Source: Phycisphaeraceae bacterium (lineage in GTDB: Bacteria > Planctomycetota > Phycisphaerae > Phycisphaerales > UBA1924). From it: a stretch of 64,000 nucleotides of DNA. The notes beneath the pieces were generated by a model. It saw nothing but the letters and a program-made list of their open reading frames with translations, did no database searches and was not told the DNA's origin. A program made the position numbers and the translations under genes. Position 1 is the first letter of the stretch, and the number at the start of each line of letters is the position of its first letter. Shown here one piece after another: positions 1-7,950 of the stretch. Location: NCBI GenBank assembly GCA_019636495.1, contig JAHBXL010000011.1, forward strand, positions 82,133-146,132, read 5' to 3'.

Positions 1-105
1 GTGGTCGTGGCGATCATTGCCGCGGCGGTGCTCAAGAACGAGAGCCCGGAGAAGTCGGTGTCGAACTCGCCGACGGAGCGGACGACGTCGTCTGCCAAGC
101 CCTGA
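1..105 (+). CDS. C-terminal end of an unidentified protein (cut by the window edge)
   Basis: Reading frame 1 is open from the first base to a TGA at 103-105 and gives 34 residues. It begins with a hydrophobic stretch (VVVAIIAAAV) that looks like the end of a membrane segment. A short Lys/Glu/Ser/Thr-rich hydrophilic tail follows. The stop lies 27 bases before the preferred ATG of the copper ATPase, so the two genes are probably cotranscribed. Nothing in the tail identifies a family. Confidence 0.55.
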   Translation: MVVAIIAAAVLKNESPEKSVSNSPTERTTSSAKP

Positions 106-132
106 GACTGGCACGGAATGCGAAGGACGACG

Positions 133-2595
133 ATGACGAACGCCCACGAACACCAGCACGGCGGCGAAGCAGCACCGACGGATACGACGGCTACGAAGCC
201 CATCGAGCGGGCCGACCTGCCGATCGAGGGGATGACCTGCGCTTCGTGCGCGAATCGTATCGAGAAGCGACTGACCAAGCAGCCGGGCGTTGCGTCGGCG
301 AGCGTGAACTTCGCCACCAAGGTGGCGACGGTGAAGTACGACCCGGCGGCAACCGGGCCGGAGACTCTCGCCAAGGCGGTGGAGGATATCGGGTACAAGG
401 CGATCGTGCCCCCGGTGAGACTCAGTGCGGTCAATCCTCCGCACGGGCACGCGGGCCACGACCACGCGGCGATGCTGGCGGCGCAGGGAGCCGAAGCGCA
501 CGCCGGCCACGCGATGATCGGCGGCGCTGGGGGCGAGGACCACTCGGCCCACATGAACGTGGGAGAGGCCGAGACGCGGCGTCTGCTCACCAAGACGGTC
601 GTGGGCGCGGTGCTGTCGCTGCCCGTGCTGGTCATTACGATGTCGCACGGGAAGATCGAGGCGTTCAACGTCTCGTGGATCAACTGGCTCCAGCTCGCGC
701 TCACGACGCCGGTCATGTTCTGGTGCGGATGGCAGTTCTTTCGCTCGGCTTGGAAGGGGCTCCGGCACTTCAGCGCGAACATGGACACGCTCGTGGCGAT
801 GGGCACCGGCGCCGCGTACCTCTACTCGCTCGCGGCGACGACCTGGCCGGGGTTCTTCGCGGGCGTCGGTGGGGCAGCGGCGAACGTGCCGCACACCGAG
901 GGCGCGATGGGCGGCATGACGATGGTGCCGGTCTACTACGAAGCCGCCGCGGTCATCATCGTCCTAATCCTGCTGGGCAAGTACTTCGAAGCCCGGGCCA
1001 CGGGCCGAACCAGCGTCGCCATCAAGCGACTCATCGGGATGCAGGCCAGGACCGCGCGCGTCATGCGGAATGGCTCCGAGCAGGATGTGCCGATCGAATC
1101 CGTGGTCGTGGGTGACCGCGTGCTGGTGCGTCCCGGCGAGAAAATCCCCGTGGACGGGAACGTTGAGAGCGGCCAGTCCGCCGTGGACGAGTCCATGCTC
1201 ACCGGCGAGAGTGTGCCGGTCGAGAAGGCGGCCGGCGACAGCGTCTTTGGCGCGACAATGAACACCACCGGCGCGCTGCGACTGGTTGCTACCAAGGTTG
1301 GGGCCAACTCGGCCCTCCAGCAGATCGTGCGGCTTGTGCAGGAGGCGCAGGGCAGCAAGGCCCCGATCGCCCGCCTGGCCGACAAGATCAGCGGCGTGTT
1401 TGTTCCCATCGTGATCGCAATCGCCCTCGTGACGTTCGTGGTCTGGTGGTTTGCATCGCCGGCGGAGTCGCGCCTCAGCATGGCGCTGATCACGGCCGTC
1501 TCCGTGCTCATCATCGCTTGCCCGTGTGCCTTGGGGCTGGCAACGCCGACGGCGATCATGGTGGGCACGGGGCGTGGCGCGGAGAAGGGCATCCTCATCA
1601 AGGGCGGCGAGGCGCTAGAGACCGCCCACAAGCTCACCGCCATCGTGCTCGACAAGACGGGCACCATCACGCACGGCAAGCCCGCCGTTACCGACATTAT
1701 CCCGGCACCCGGGGGGACGCTCGATGAACGCGAGTTGCTGCGGTTGGCCGCATCAGCGGAGCAGCACAGCGAGCACCCGCTCGCGGCGGCGATCGTGCGT
1801 GAGGCCACGGCACGCGGGCTGTCGCTCGCCGAGCCAATCGGCTTCCAGGCCGTGGTCGGGCACGGCGTCGAAGCCACGGTGGACGGCCGCGCCGTGCTGG
1901 TCGGCAAGGCTGCGTTGCTGGCTCAGGGCGGTATCCGGTCAACGCTGGCCGAGAAGGCCGCAGGTTTGGCGGCGATGGGACGCACGCCCATGTTCGTCGC
2001 CGTAGACGGCCGCGAAGCGGGGGTCATTGCGGTCGCGGACACGGTGCGGCCCGAATCGAAGGATGCCATCGCCACGATGCACGCTCTCGGGCTGCGCGTG
2101 GTCATGATGACCGGCGACAACCAACGAACGGCCGAGGCGGTCGCCTCGCAGGTCGGTGTCGATGTGGTCTTCGCCGACGTCCTGCCCAAGGACAAGGCGG
2201 ACAAGGTCAAGGCTCTTCAAGCCGAGGGTCACGTCGTGGGGATGGTCGGCGACGGCATCAACGACGCCCCGGCGCTCGCGCAGGCCGATGTGGGTCTCGC
2301 GGTCGGAACAGGCACGGATGTGGCGATGGAGTCCGCCGACATCACGCTTATGCGGGGCGACCTGCGGGCCGTGCCCCAGGCCATTGCCCTCTCGCACGCC
2401 ACGATGCGGACGATCAAGCAGAACCTCTTCTGGGCGTTCATCTACAACGTGGTCGGTATCCCGATCGCAACCGGCGCGCTGTTCCCGTTCACCGGGTGGC
2501 TGCTCGCGCCAATCATCGCGAGCGCGGCGATGGCGTTCAGCAGTGTCTCGGTGGTGCTCAACAGCTTGCGGCTCGCTCGCTCACGCCCCACTTGA
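133..2595 (+). CDS. copA: Copper-type P1B ATPase (heavy-metal translocating)
   Basis: This is a P-type ATPase that exports copper-group metal ions across the inner membrane. From ATG 133 it is 820 residues. An N-terminal heavy-metal-associated domain carries GMTCASC with Cys36 and Cys39, and a His-rich linker follows near residues 100-140. The membrane CPC triad is at 463-465, the phosphorylation motif DKTGT starts at Asp507, SEHPLA is present, and GDGIND starts at 706. Length and domain order fit CopA. ATG 133 is preferred to the in-frame ATG at 118 because AAGGA lies five bases upstream of it. The MerR-family regulator and Cys-rich lipoprotein downstream support a metal-resistance role. CPC favours Cu over Zn or Cd. 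Confidence 0.95.
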   Translation: MTNAHEHQHGGEAAPTDTTATKPIERADLPIEGMTCASCANRIEKRLTKQPGVASASVNFATKVATVKYDPAATGPETLAKAVEDIGYKAIVPPVRLSAVNPPHGHAGHDHAAMLAAQGAEAHAGHAMIGGAGGEDHSAHMNVGEAETRRLLTKTVVGAVLSLPVLVITMSHGKIEAFNVSWINWLQLALTTPVMFWCGWQFFRSAWKGLRHFSANMDTLVAMGTGAAYLYSLAATTWPGFFAGVGGAAANVPHTEGAMGGMTMVPVYYEAAAVIIVLILLGKYFEARATGRTSVAIKRLIGMQARTARVMRNGSEQDVPIESVVVGDRVLVRPGEKIPVDGNVESGQSAVDESMLTGESVPVEKAAGDSVFGATMNTTGALRLVATKVGANSALQQIVRLVQEAQGSKAPIARLADKISGVFVPIVIAIALVTFVVWWFASPAESRLSMALITAVSVLIIACPCALGLATPTAIMVGTGRGAEKGILIKGGEALETAHKLTAIVLDKTGTITHGKPAVTDIIPAPGGTLDERELLRLAASAEQHSEHPLAAAIVREATARGLSLAEPIGFQAVVGHGVEATVDGRAVLVGKAALLAQGGIRSTLAEKAAGLAAMGRTPMFVAVDGREAGVIAVADTVRPESKDAIATMHALGLRVVMMTGDNQRTAEAVASQVGVDVVFADVLPKDKADKVKALQAEGHVVGMVGDGINDAPALAQADVGLAVGTGTDVAMESADITLMRGDLRAVPQAIALSHATMRTIKQNLFWAFIYNVVGIPIATGALFPFTGWLLAPIIASAAMAFSSVSVVLNSLRLARSRPT

Positions 2596-2623
2596 CTTTG
2601 CAGGTAGGTGCAAGGTCTATGGT
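2592..2623 (+). promoter_or_regulatory. MerR-type dyad promoter of the regulator gene
   Basis: A -35 box TTGACT (2592-2597) and a -10 box TATGGT (2618-2623) are separated by 20 bp, the overlong spacer typical of MerR-controlled promoters. The spacer region holds an 8-6-8 dyad, ACTTTGCA and TGCAAGGT, with one mismatch. The -35 box overlaps the stop codon of copA. This fits autoregulation by the MerR protein encoded directly downstream. Confidence 0.85.
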
Positions 2624-2631
2624 GTTCCACG

Positions 2632-3192
2632 ATGGCCTCTGCTCGCACACTTCCCGACGCCTCCAAGCCCATGACGATCGCACGGGCGGCGAAGACCGTC
2701 GGCTTGTCCGCCTCGGCGTTGCGGTACTACGAACGCGAGGGCTTCCTTTTCCCGTCGGGCCGTACGCGGTCGGGATACAGGCTCTACGACCACGCCTCCC
2801 TTGAACGCCTGCGGTTTCTCCGGGCGGCCCAATCGATCGGATTACCGCTCAAGGACATCCGTGCGGTCCTCGACATGGACGCCCGCACCAACCGACCGCA
2901 AATGCGCGAGTTACTGGAAACCAGGCTGGCAGAAGTAGAAGCCAAGCTCAAGGAACTGAACACCGTTCGTGATGCTCTCAGCCGAGCGCTGGCGCGTTGC
3001 CGGCGCTCGGGCGAATGCTGCAACGTGCTCGTTTCCCTCAGCGTCGGAGAGACGGGCCGAACCGGAGTCAAACATGAACAAGTGCATGTGCAAGACAGTG
3101 GCCGCGACGGCGATCGGGGCGGCGGGGCTGATGACCGGGTGCGCCTCAACGGCCGGACCCGGCGGCGCTTCGATGGCGGTCGCCAGCGCTGA
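2632..3192 (+). CDS. MerR-family metal-responsive regulator
   Basis: MerR regulators bind the stretched promoter spacer and activate when metal binds. The N-terminal winged HTH reads MTIARAAKTVGLSASALRYYEREGF, followed by the GYRLYD wing and a dimerisation helix. The metal-loop cysteines are Cys123, Cys129 and Cys130 counting from ATG 2632. ATG 2632 lies nine bases past the -10 box, so translation may be leaderless; ATG 2671, just before MTIARAAK, is the alternative. The last 40 or so residues are Arg/Gly-rich and overlap the lipoprotein gene by 119 bases, so the extension may be spurious or result from a lost stop. The family is clear; the metal is inferred from context. Confidence 0.85.
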   Translation: MASARTLPDASKPMTIARAAKTVGLSASALRYYEREGFLFPSGRTRSGYRLYDHASLERLRFLRAAQSIGLPLKDIRAVLDMDARTNRPQMRELLETRLAEVEAKLKELNTVRDALSRALARCRRSGECCNVLVSLSVGETGRTGVKHEQVHVQDSGRDGDRGGGADDRVRLNGRTRRRFDGGRQR

Positions 3193-3322
3193 GCGTGCCG
3201 ACTGCCCTGGCAAGATCGTCTGTCCGATCACCGGCGAGCTGATCTGCGCGGACGAGTGCCCCGCAGGGGCGGGGGACAAGTTGGCGAAGGGCACGGCTTC
3301 CTGCTGCGCAGCAAAGCAATGA
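3074..3322 (+). CDS. Small Cys-rich lipoprotein
   Basis: The 82-residue product starts with a short lipoprotein signal peptide ending in LMTGC, so Cys23 would be lipidated. The mature part has the pattern ADCPGKIVCPITGELICADECP and ends SCCAAKQ, giving at least six cysteines that could bind a soft metal. GGAG lies seven bases before ATG 3074. It overlaps the 3' end of the MerR gene and probably shares its metal-induced transcript. I do not recognise a named family. A periplasmic or outer-membrane copper-binding role is inferred from composition and neighbours. Confidence 0.7.
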   Translation: MNKCMCKTVAATAIGAAGLMTGCASTAGPGGASMAVASAERADCPGKIVCPITGELICADECPAGAGDKLAKGTASCCAAKQ

Positions 3323-3381
3323 TCGGTGCCGCGAGTGCCGGCGAGTGTCGGCGGGGACGCGACGGCGGGCGCCTTCGGTTG

Positions 3382-4677
3382 CTAGATCGAGAACGTCCCC
3401 GTCCCACCGCCGCTGGAACTCGACCCACTCCCGCTGCCCGACCCGCTGCCGGAGGACGACGACATCGATGACCCGCTGGACTTGCCCGAGCCGGACGACG
3501 AGCCGCTGCTGCTGGACGACCCGCTTCCTGAGCCTGATCCCGAACCGCTGGAACTCGATCCGGACCCGGACGACTGTGCCGTCGCGGGCATGTCGTTGTG
3601 GACCCAGACGCCTTCGGCCGAGAAGGTGTTCGTGCCCGGGATGTGGATGGCCACGGTGCGGGTGGGAGCGTCGATGCGGTCCACCTTCTCCACGAGTTCC
3701 TCGGCCAGCCGCTCGCCGATGAGGTAGTCGCCCGGCTTGAGGAACTCCGCCGACGAGAAGCCCCACTCGTCGCCACGGCGCATGAGGAACGGGTGCTCGG
3801 GCGTCGCCTTGATCCGGCGGTTGATCACCACGAACCCGGTGTGCTCGCCGAGTTTCACGCTGGCGACGCGGCCGACGGTCGGGATAGTGCCGCGCATGCC
3901 CCGGTGCGAGAGCCACTGATATTGGGCGCGGTAGGGCACATCGACCTCGAGGCCGGGCACCTTGATCGTGGCGACGCTGTCGCCGGGCTTGAGATTCTCG
4001 ATTGGCGTGACGCGGCCGTCGGCCAGTCGAACCAGCGTGCCGAAGAGAAGGCAGTTGGAACCTCCGCCGCCGGACCCGCCACCACCCGACCCTCCGCCTC
4101 CGGACCCGCCGCCCCCTGAGCCACCGCCGCCCGAGCCGCCACCGCCGGAACCGCCACCGCCGGAACCGCCACCGCCAGATCCACCACCACCAGACCCGCC
4201 CCCGCCTGAACCGCCGCCACCTGAGCCGCCCGACCCACCGCCTCCTGAGGACCCTCCGCCCCCGGACGAACCGCCACCGCCTGACGAGCCTCCGCCTGAG
4301 GACCCGCCGCTGCTCGCGCCCGACGACGCGCCCGATGATGCCCCGCTGCTCATGCCGCTGGAGCCACCGCCGCCAGAGGAACTCGCGCCGCTGCTCCCCG
4401 AGCCCGAAGATGAGCCCGAACCGCTGGACGAACCCGAACCGCTCGATGATCCAGAGCCGCTGCTCGACGATCCACTGGAGGATGAGCCACTCGATGACGA
4501 TCCCGACGAGGATGATGAGCCGCTGGAACTCGACGACGAGGACGAACTGCTGCTGGACGACGAGGAACTGCTCTCGCTCGACTCAGAGGACGAGCCGCCG
4601 GAGCTGCCGCCACCGCCGCCGGTGGTCGAGGCCCAGACAGGGATGTAGAGGAAGTACCGGCGTGGTTCGTCGCTCAC
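3382..4677 (-). CDS. Hint-domain (intein-like) protein in Gly/Ser low-complexity arms
   Basis: The 431-residue product has a short N-terminus (DEPRRYFLYIPVWAST). A Ser-rich then Gly-Gly-Gly-Gly-Ser repeat arm of roughly 170 residues follows, then a Hint domain from Cys209 to His360-Asn361, then a second Ser/Gly-rich tail. The domain starts NCLLFGTLVRLADG, contains ATPEHPFL and ends GVWVHN. The residue after Asn is Asp, not Cys, Ser or Thr, so splicing would lack its usual nucleophile and cleavage is more likely. GTG 4677 is chosen because AGGAGG precedes it and it overlaps the upstream stop as GTGA. It is the last gene of the virion operon. Its function is unknown; a self-processing tail or surface protein is one possibility. 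Confidence 0.85.
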   Translation of the reverse strand: MSDEPRRYFLYIPVWASTTGGGGGSSGGSSSESSESSSSSSSSSSSSSSSSSGSSSSSGSSSSGSSSSGSSSSGSGSSSGSGSSSGSGSSSGSGSSGASSSGGGGSSGMSSGASSGASSGASSGGSSGGGSSGGGGSSGGGGSSGGGGSGGSGGGGSGGGGSGGGGSGGGGSGGGGSGGGGSGGGGSGGGGSGGGGSGGGGSGGGGSNCLLFGTLVRLADGRVTPIENLKPGDSVATIKVPGLEVDVPYRAQYQWLSHRGMRGTIPTVGRVASVKLGEHTGFVVINRRIKATPEHPFLMRRGDEWGFSSAEFLKPGDYLIGERLAEELVEKVDRIDAPTRTVAIHIPGTNTFSAEGVWVHNDMPATAQSSGSGSSSSGSGSGSGSGSSSSSGSSSGSGKSSGSSMSSSSGSGSGSGSGSSSSGGGTGTFSI

Positions 4678-5561
4678 TTGTTCGCCTCCTCTTTGGCCCG
4701 ATACCACCCGGCGGTGTCCACGGGCTTGCCGCACTCCGAGCCTGCTGCCGCAATCGCGTCGGCGAACTCCATCCGCTCGAACACGTTTAGTTCACTTCCC
4801 GGCGAGCAGTTGATGACCTTGAACCCGTGCAGATCGAAGTGCGGCCTGAGCGCCTCGAAGCGCTTTTGCAAGGAGTCGTAGAGGATGTTGTTGTGCCGGA
4901 TCGCTTCCTTCGTCCGCTCCTCGCTGAAGGCGTACTTGCGATCGCCCGCCATCTTGAAGTCGCACCCGAGCAGGTAGACCGTGCGGAAGCCCAGGTAGTG
5001 CAGCAGGTGCAGCGCCGCGAGCATCACGCTCCGCTTGCCCTTGATCCCCAGCGAATCGGTGTGCTCCCCGTCCTGGCCCCAGTTGATAGTGTCGCTCTTG
5101 AGGAACCGGCTGTGGTCGAAGTGATCGCTGCGACGGTAGAACAGCACGCCGGGCATCTGGCGGACCTTGAACGCGCTACCACGGAACGAACCGTCGGGGT
5201 TCTGGACGCGGAGACGCTTGTCGAAGTGCGAGACGGGCACGATCTTCAGGATGCCCGGGTCCTTCCAGCCGGTGTCGATGAAGCGCCCGGGGTCATCCAC
5301 GCACGTCCACAGCGTCGGGCGGTGGAGCGACCAAGCGTTGTTCACCGCCATCGTGACGATGCCGCGCCGGTTGAGCTGCGTGAGGTCGATCTGGCTGAGC
5401 GACGGTCCCGAGAGCATCAGGAACGCCGACCGCCCCCTGTAGAAGTCGCACAGGGACATGGAGTCGAAGTCGGCGGTGTAGAGCCGCACGCCCGACCGCG
5501 CGGGCTTGCGCTGCTTGAGCCCCGCCTGCAATGCCGCGATGTCGCCGCTGTTCTCACGCAT
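4674..5561 (-). CDS. DUF115-like / glycosyltransferase-like phage protein
   Basis: The 295-residue product contains FLMLSGPSLSQIDLTQLNRRGIVTMAVNNAW and later YLLGCDFKMAG. These resemble the DUF115 (MptE-like) and sialyltransferase-like fold, in which a GPS motif starts a Rossmann-type domain. I see no signal peptide or membrane segment. It overlaps the upstream methyltransferase by 8 bp and the downstream Hint gene by 4 bp, so the three are cotranslated. In phages such proteins may modify virion proteins or host sugars. The substrate cannot be read from the sequence, and the family assignment is moderate. Confidence 0.6.
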   Translation of the reverse strand: MRENSGDIAALQAGLKQRKPARSGVRLYTADFDSMSLCDFYRGRSAFLMLSGPSLSQIDLTQLNRRGIVTMAVNNAWSLHRPTLWTCVDDPGRFIDTGWKDPGILKIVPVSHFDKRLRVQNPDGSFRGSAFKVRQMPGVLFYRRSDHFDHSRFLKSDTINWGQDGEHTDSLGIKGKRSVMLAALHLLHYLGFRTVYLLGCDFKMAGDRKYAFSEERTKEAIRHNNILYDSLQKRFEALRPHFDLHGFKVINCSPGSELNVFERMEFADAIAAAGSECGKPVDTAGWYRAKEEANK

Positions 5562-6120
5562 CGTTGAACACCCCTGCGATGTACCTGGGCGCGCCCTGTC
5601 CCTGGCGCACCGTGCCCACCCGACCGATCCGCTCCATCCACCACCCGCGGGACCGCACCGTCGGGTGCAGCCCTTCGCCGTTCACCTTCGTCTTGCTTTC
5701 GCGCGTACAAATCGAGAACACGAACCGTCCGCCAGGCACCGCGATTCGCCGCATCTCGTCGAGCACCTCATCCACCTCCTCGGGGAGCAGGTGTTCGAGG
5801 GCGTCGAACGCGGTCACCACGTCGGCGATGCCCGCCGACAGCGGGACGCGGTGCATGGGCGCCACGATGTCCGCCTCGGGGAACGCGAAGTCCACGCCGA
5901 GCCCGTCGATCCCCAGCCGCCGCAGGTGCTGTATAAAGAGGTTTCGGCCACAGCCGAAGTCCACCACGAACCGGGGTTTGAACCCCTGCACCAACGAATA
6001 GGCGTGCTGGCCGTGATTGCTGGAGCCGTAGCGCGTGCCGCCGAGCGCGACGTACTTGCCACGCTCGTGCTCGCGGCGGGCTTCCAGATCGACAGGATTT
6101 GGGGTTTGGGTTTCAGACAT
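5554..6120 (-). CDS. Class I SAM-dependent methyltransferase
   Basis: The 188-residue product has a methyltransferase motif I, VVDFGCGRNLFIQHL, and an acidic motif II ending GLGVDF. A motif like ITADVVTAFDALEHL follows, then PGGRFVFSI, as in Methyltransf_11-type enzymes. It is about the length of a bare catalytic domain, without a target-recognition part. It lies between distal-tail genes and the DUF115-like gene with 8 bp overlaps on both sides. Modification of a sugar or small molecule by this pair is an inference. The substrate is unknown. Confidence 0.8.
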   Translation of the reverse strand: MSETQTPNPVDLEARREHERGKYVALGGTRYGSSNHGQHAYSLVQGFKPRFVVDFGCGRNLFIQHLRRLGIDGLGVDFAFPEADIVAPMHRVPLSAGIADVVTAFDALEHLLPEEVDEVLDEMRRIAVPGGRFVFSICTRESKTKVNGEGLHPTVRSRGWWMERIGRVGTVRQGQGAPRYIAGVFNDA

Positions 6121-7126
6121 AGAGCCACACCGGAACGTCGAACTCCACCAACTCGATGCCGTTGAGGGCCTGGAAGCACCACACCGTGACGCCGCGCGTG
6201 TCGCGCTCGGCGGTCATCTGCACGGCCACGCCCTTCAGAATGGGCCGCAAGATCGGGATCGCGGCCTTCCGTGGGCAGAACCCTGCGGGGTTGAACGGCT
6301 CCAACTGCCCCGGCACGAAGTACGACCGCACGCCGCCGAAGCCGTCGGTGCCCTCTGGCTCCTGATCCGGCACGTCGCTGTGGTGGCTCTCGAAGCGATT
6401 GATCGCGAACTTGTCCGGGTCGCCCGCCGAGGAGAGCCCATCCTCGACCTTGATGTAGCGCCCGAAGGTTTCGCTCTCGGGGTCGCCATCAATCGCTGCT
6501 TCGTCCCACGGGTAGCGCCAACGGAACCGTTCTCCCGTGATCTCGACCGCCTCCCCCAGGATGACGACGATCTTGTCGGAGCGAGGGCGGCCGATGTCCA
6601 CGACAGCCCACTTCTCCCCGACCCCATCTTCCTTCCACAGGATCACGCTGCCGCCGGAGCCGCTCGATACGAGCACCCGCTCGCCCGGCTTGATGTCCGC
6701 GAAGGCGTGCTCTTCCTCCTCGACGTACAGGCGGACGGGGGTGACGCCGTGGATGACGCATGGCCCCATCTCGCCGGCGATGATCGGTTCGCGGGCCACG
6801 ACGAAGCGCCCCGGCGGCGTCTCCTCGTCCGGCTCGATCCCCTTCAGCGCCATCCGGTTCTGGAAGGTCTTCTCCGGCCCCTCATCGCCGGGGGGGAAGA
6901 GCGGCCCGTCGATGGCCAGAACGTGGTAGCGGTCCAGGTCCGTGCCCGAGTCGTTGCGGACCGGCACGACGCCGTGCTGCCGCCCTCCGTCGCGGAGTTC
7001 GCCTGAGAAGCGATCCTGCTGGCGGCGCTTGAGGTCGAGCGCCGCATCGACGAAGGCGTTGTACGCGCGCGCGGGGACGCGGAGCGGTTCGCCGGGCCGG
7101 ACTTTGCGGAGGTCGTCTCCCATCAT
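6113..7126 (-). CDS. Phage protein of the distal-tail region, unrecognised
   Basis: The 337-residue product shows no membrane segment or catalytic motif. It is rich in beta-prone stretches such as KPGERVLVSSGSGGSVILWKEDG and VKIEDG-like patterns, in line with a structural protein. Its ATG overlaps the stop of the upstream gene as ATGA, and it overlaps the downstream methyltransferase by 8 bp, so it belongs to the virion operon. Its place after the tape measure is where distal-tail, baseplate or fibre proteins are normally encoded. I assign no family. Confidence 0.7.
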   Translation of the reverse strand: MMGDDLRKVRPGEPLRVPARAYNAFVDAALDLKRRQQDRFSGELRDGGRQHGVVPVRNDSGTDLDRYHVLAIDGPLFPPGDEGPEKTFQNRMALKGIEPDEETPPGRFVVAREPIIAGEMGPCVIHGVTPVRLYVEEEEHAFADIKPGERVLVSSGSGGSVILWKEDGVGEKWAVVDIGRPRSDKIVVILGEAVEITGERFRWRYPWDEAAIDGDPESETFGRYIKVEDGLSSAGDPDKFAINRFESHHSDVPDQEPEGTDGFGGVRSYFVPGQLEPFNPAGFCPRKAAIPILRPILKGVAVQMTAERDTRGVTVWCFQALNGIELVEFDVPVWLYV

Positions 7127-7938
7127 TCAAGCCCCAGGCCAGCGAAACTGCCGTCGTCATAGACCCGCTCGATGTACGCCGCGATGGGGCGCTTCACGAT
7201 CGCCTTGGCCGCCGTGTCCTCCTGGTCGGCGTACCGCACCCACAGGTACTCCCACCCCTTCTTGCTGATCCCGGTGATGGGGCCGATGGTGAGGCCCGTG
7301 ACGTTGGGGCTCCCCGCGAAGCGGTAGGTGATCTCCCAATCCGCGTCCTCGCCGAGCTGCGTGCGCTTCGAGCCCGTCGCACCGAGGAACAGCACCTCGC
7401 CCGGCTGAAAGCCCTTGAACGTGTCGCTGTTCACCTTCCCGGTGAGGTTGAAGAGGATGCCCTTGTACGCGCCGGTGATTTCCTCGTCGGGCTTGTAGTG
7501 TGTCTCGGTGAAGTTGAACACGGGGACCGCGATGTCCACACCCTCGACGCCGTCGGCGCTGACGCCGATCGCGCCCTTGAAGTCCGGGGCGGCCCCGACA
7601 CCCGGTGCTGGATACCGATGCACCGTCGCCAGTGACTGGGTGATGTGCTGGGTGCCGCCGCCGGTGTCGAACGAGTACACCGCCTCGCCACCGGGCGTGA
7701 TGCTGCCCGACGATTGGCCGTAGCGCACGACGCCGTCCCAGAGGTCCGGTCCGAGCGGCTCGACCGAGACGGACTGCCGCGGCAGGCCCGCGAACGTGTC
7801 GTCGGACTCATCCTCCAGGGCGTCCCTGGCGGCGATAGCGTCGTCGGTGCCGAGGACGATGAACGCCAGCTCCGCCGAGGGGTTCTGCCCCTTGGTGAGC
7901 CGCCGCGAATCGAACTTCTCACGCACCTCGATCGGCAC
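7123..7938 (-). CDS. Phage protein downstream of tape measure, probable distal tail
   Basis: The 271-residue product starts at GTG 7938, six bases after a GGAG. It is acidic and beta-rich, with segments such as GGGTQHITQSLATVHRY and DIAVPVFNFTETHYKPDEEITGAYKGILFNLTGKVN. It directly follows the tape-measure gene, a position usually held by distal tail or tail-tip components. It is translationally coupled to the next gene by ATGA. No family was recognised, so the tail role rests on gene order. Confidence 0.7.
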   Translation of the reverse strand: MPIEVREKFDSRRLTKGQNPSAELAFIVLGTDDAIAARDALEDESDDTFAGLPRQSVSVEPLGPDLWDGVVRYGQSSGSITPGGEAVYSFDTGGGTQHITQSLATVHRYPAPGVGAAPDFKGAIGVSADGVEGVDIAVPVFNFTETHYKPDEEITGAYKGILFNLTGKVNSDTFKGFQPGEVLFLGATGSKRTQLGEDADWEITYRFAGSPNVTGLTIGPITGISKKGWEYLWVRYADQEDTAAKAIVKRPIAAYIERVYDDGSFAGLGLE

Positions 7939-7950
7939 TCGCTACTCCAT

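Noticed and set aside
4060..4310. Regular repeats resembling a CRISPR array
   Set aside because: The period is 15 bases with degenerate codons for GGGGS; there are no unique spacers.
3962..4648. Long Pro-rich open frame on the plus strand
   Set aside because: It is the mirror of the Gly/Ser repeat coding of the Hint gene, and has no independent start signal.
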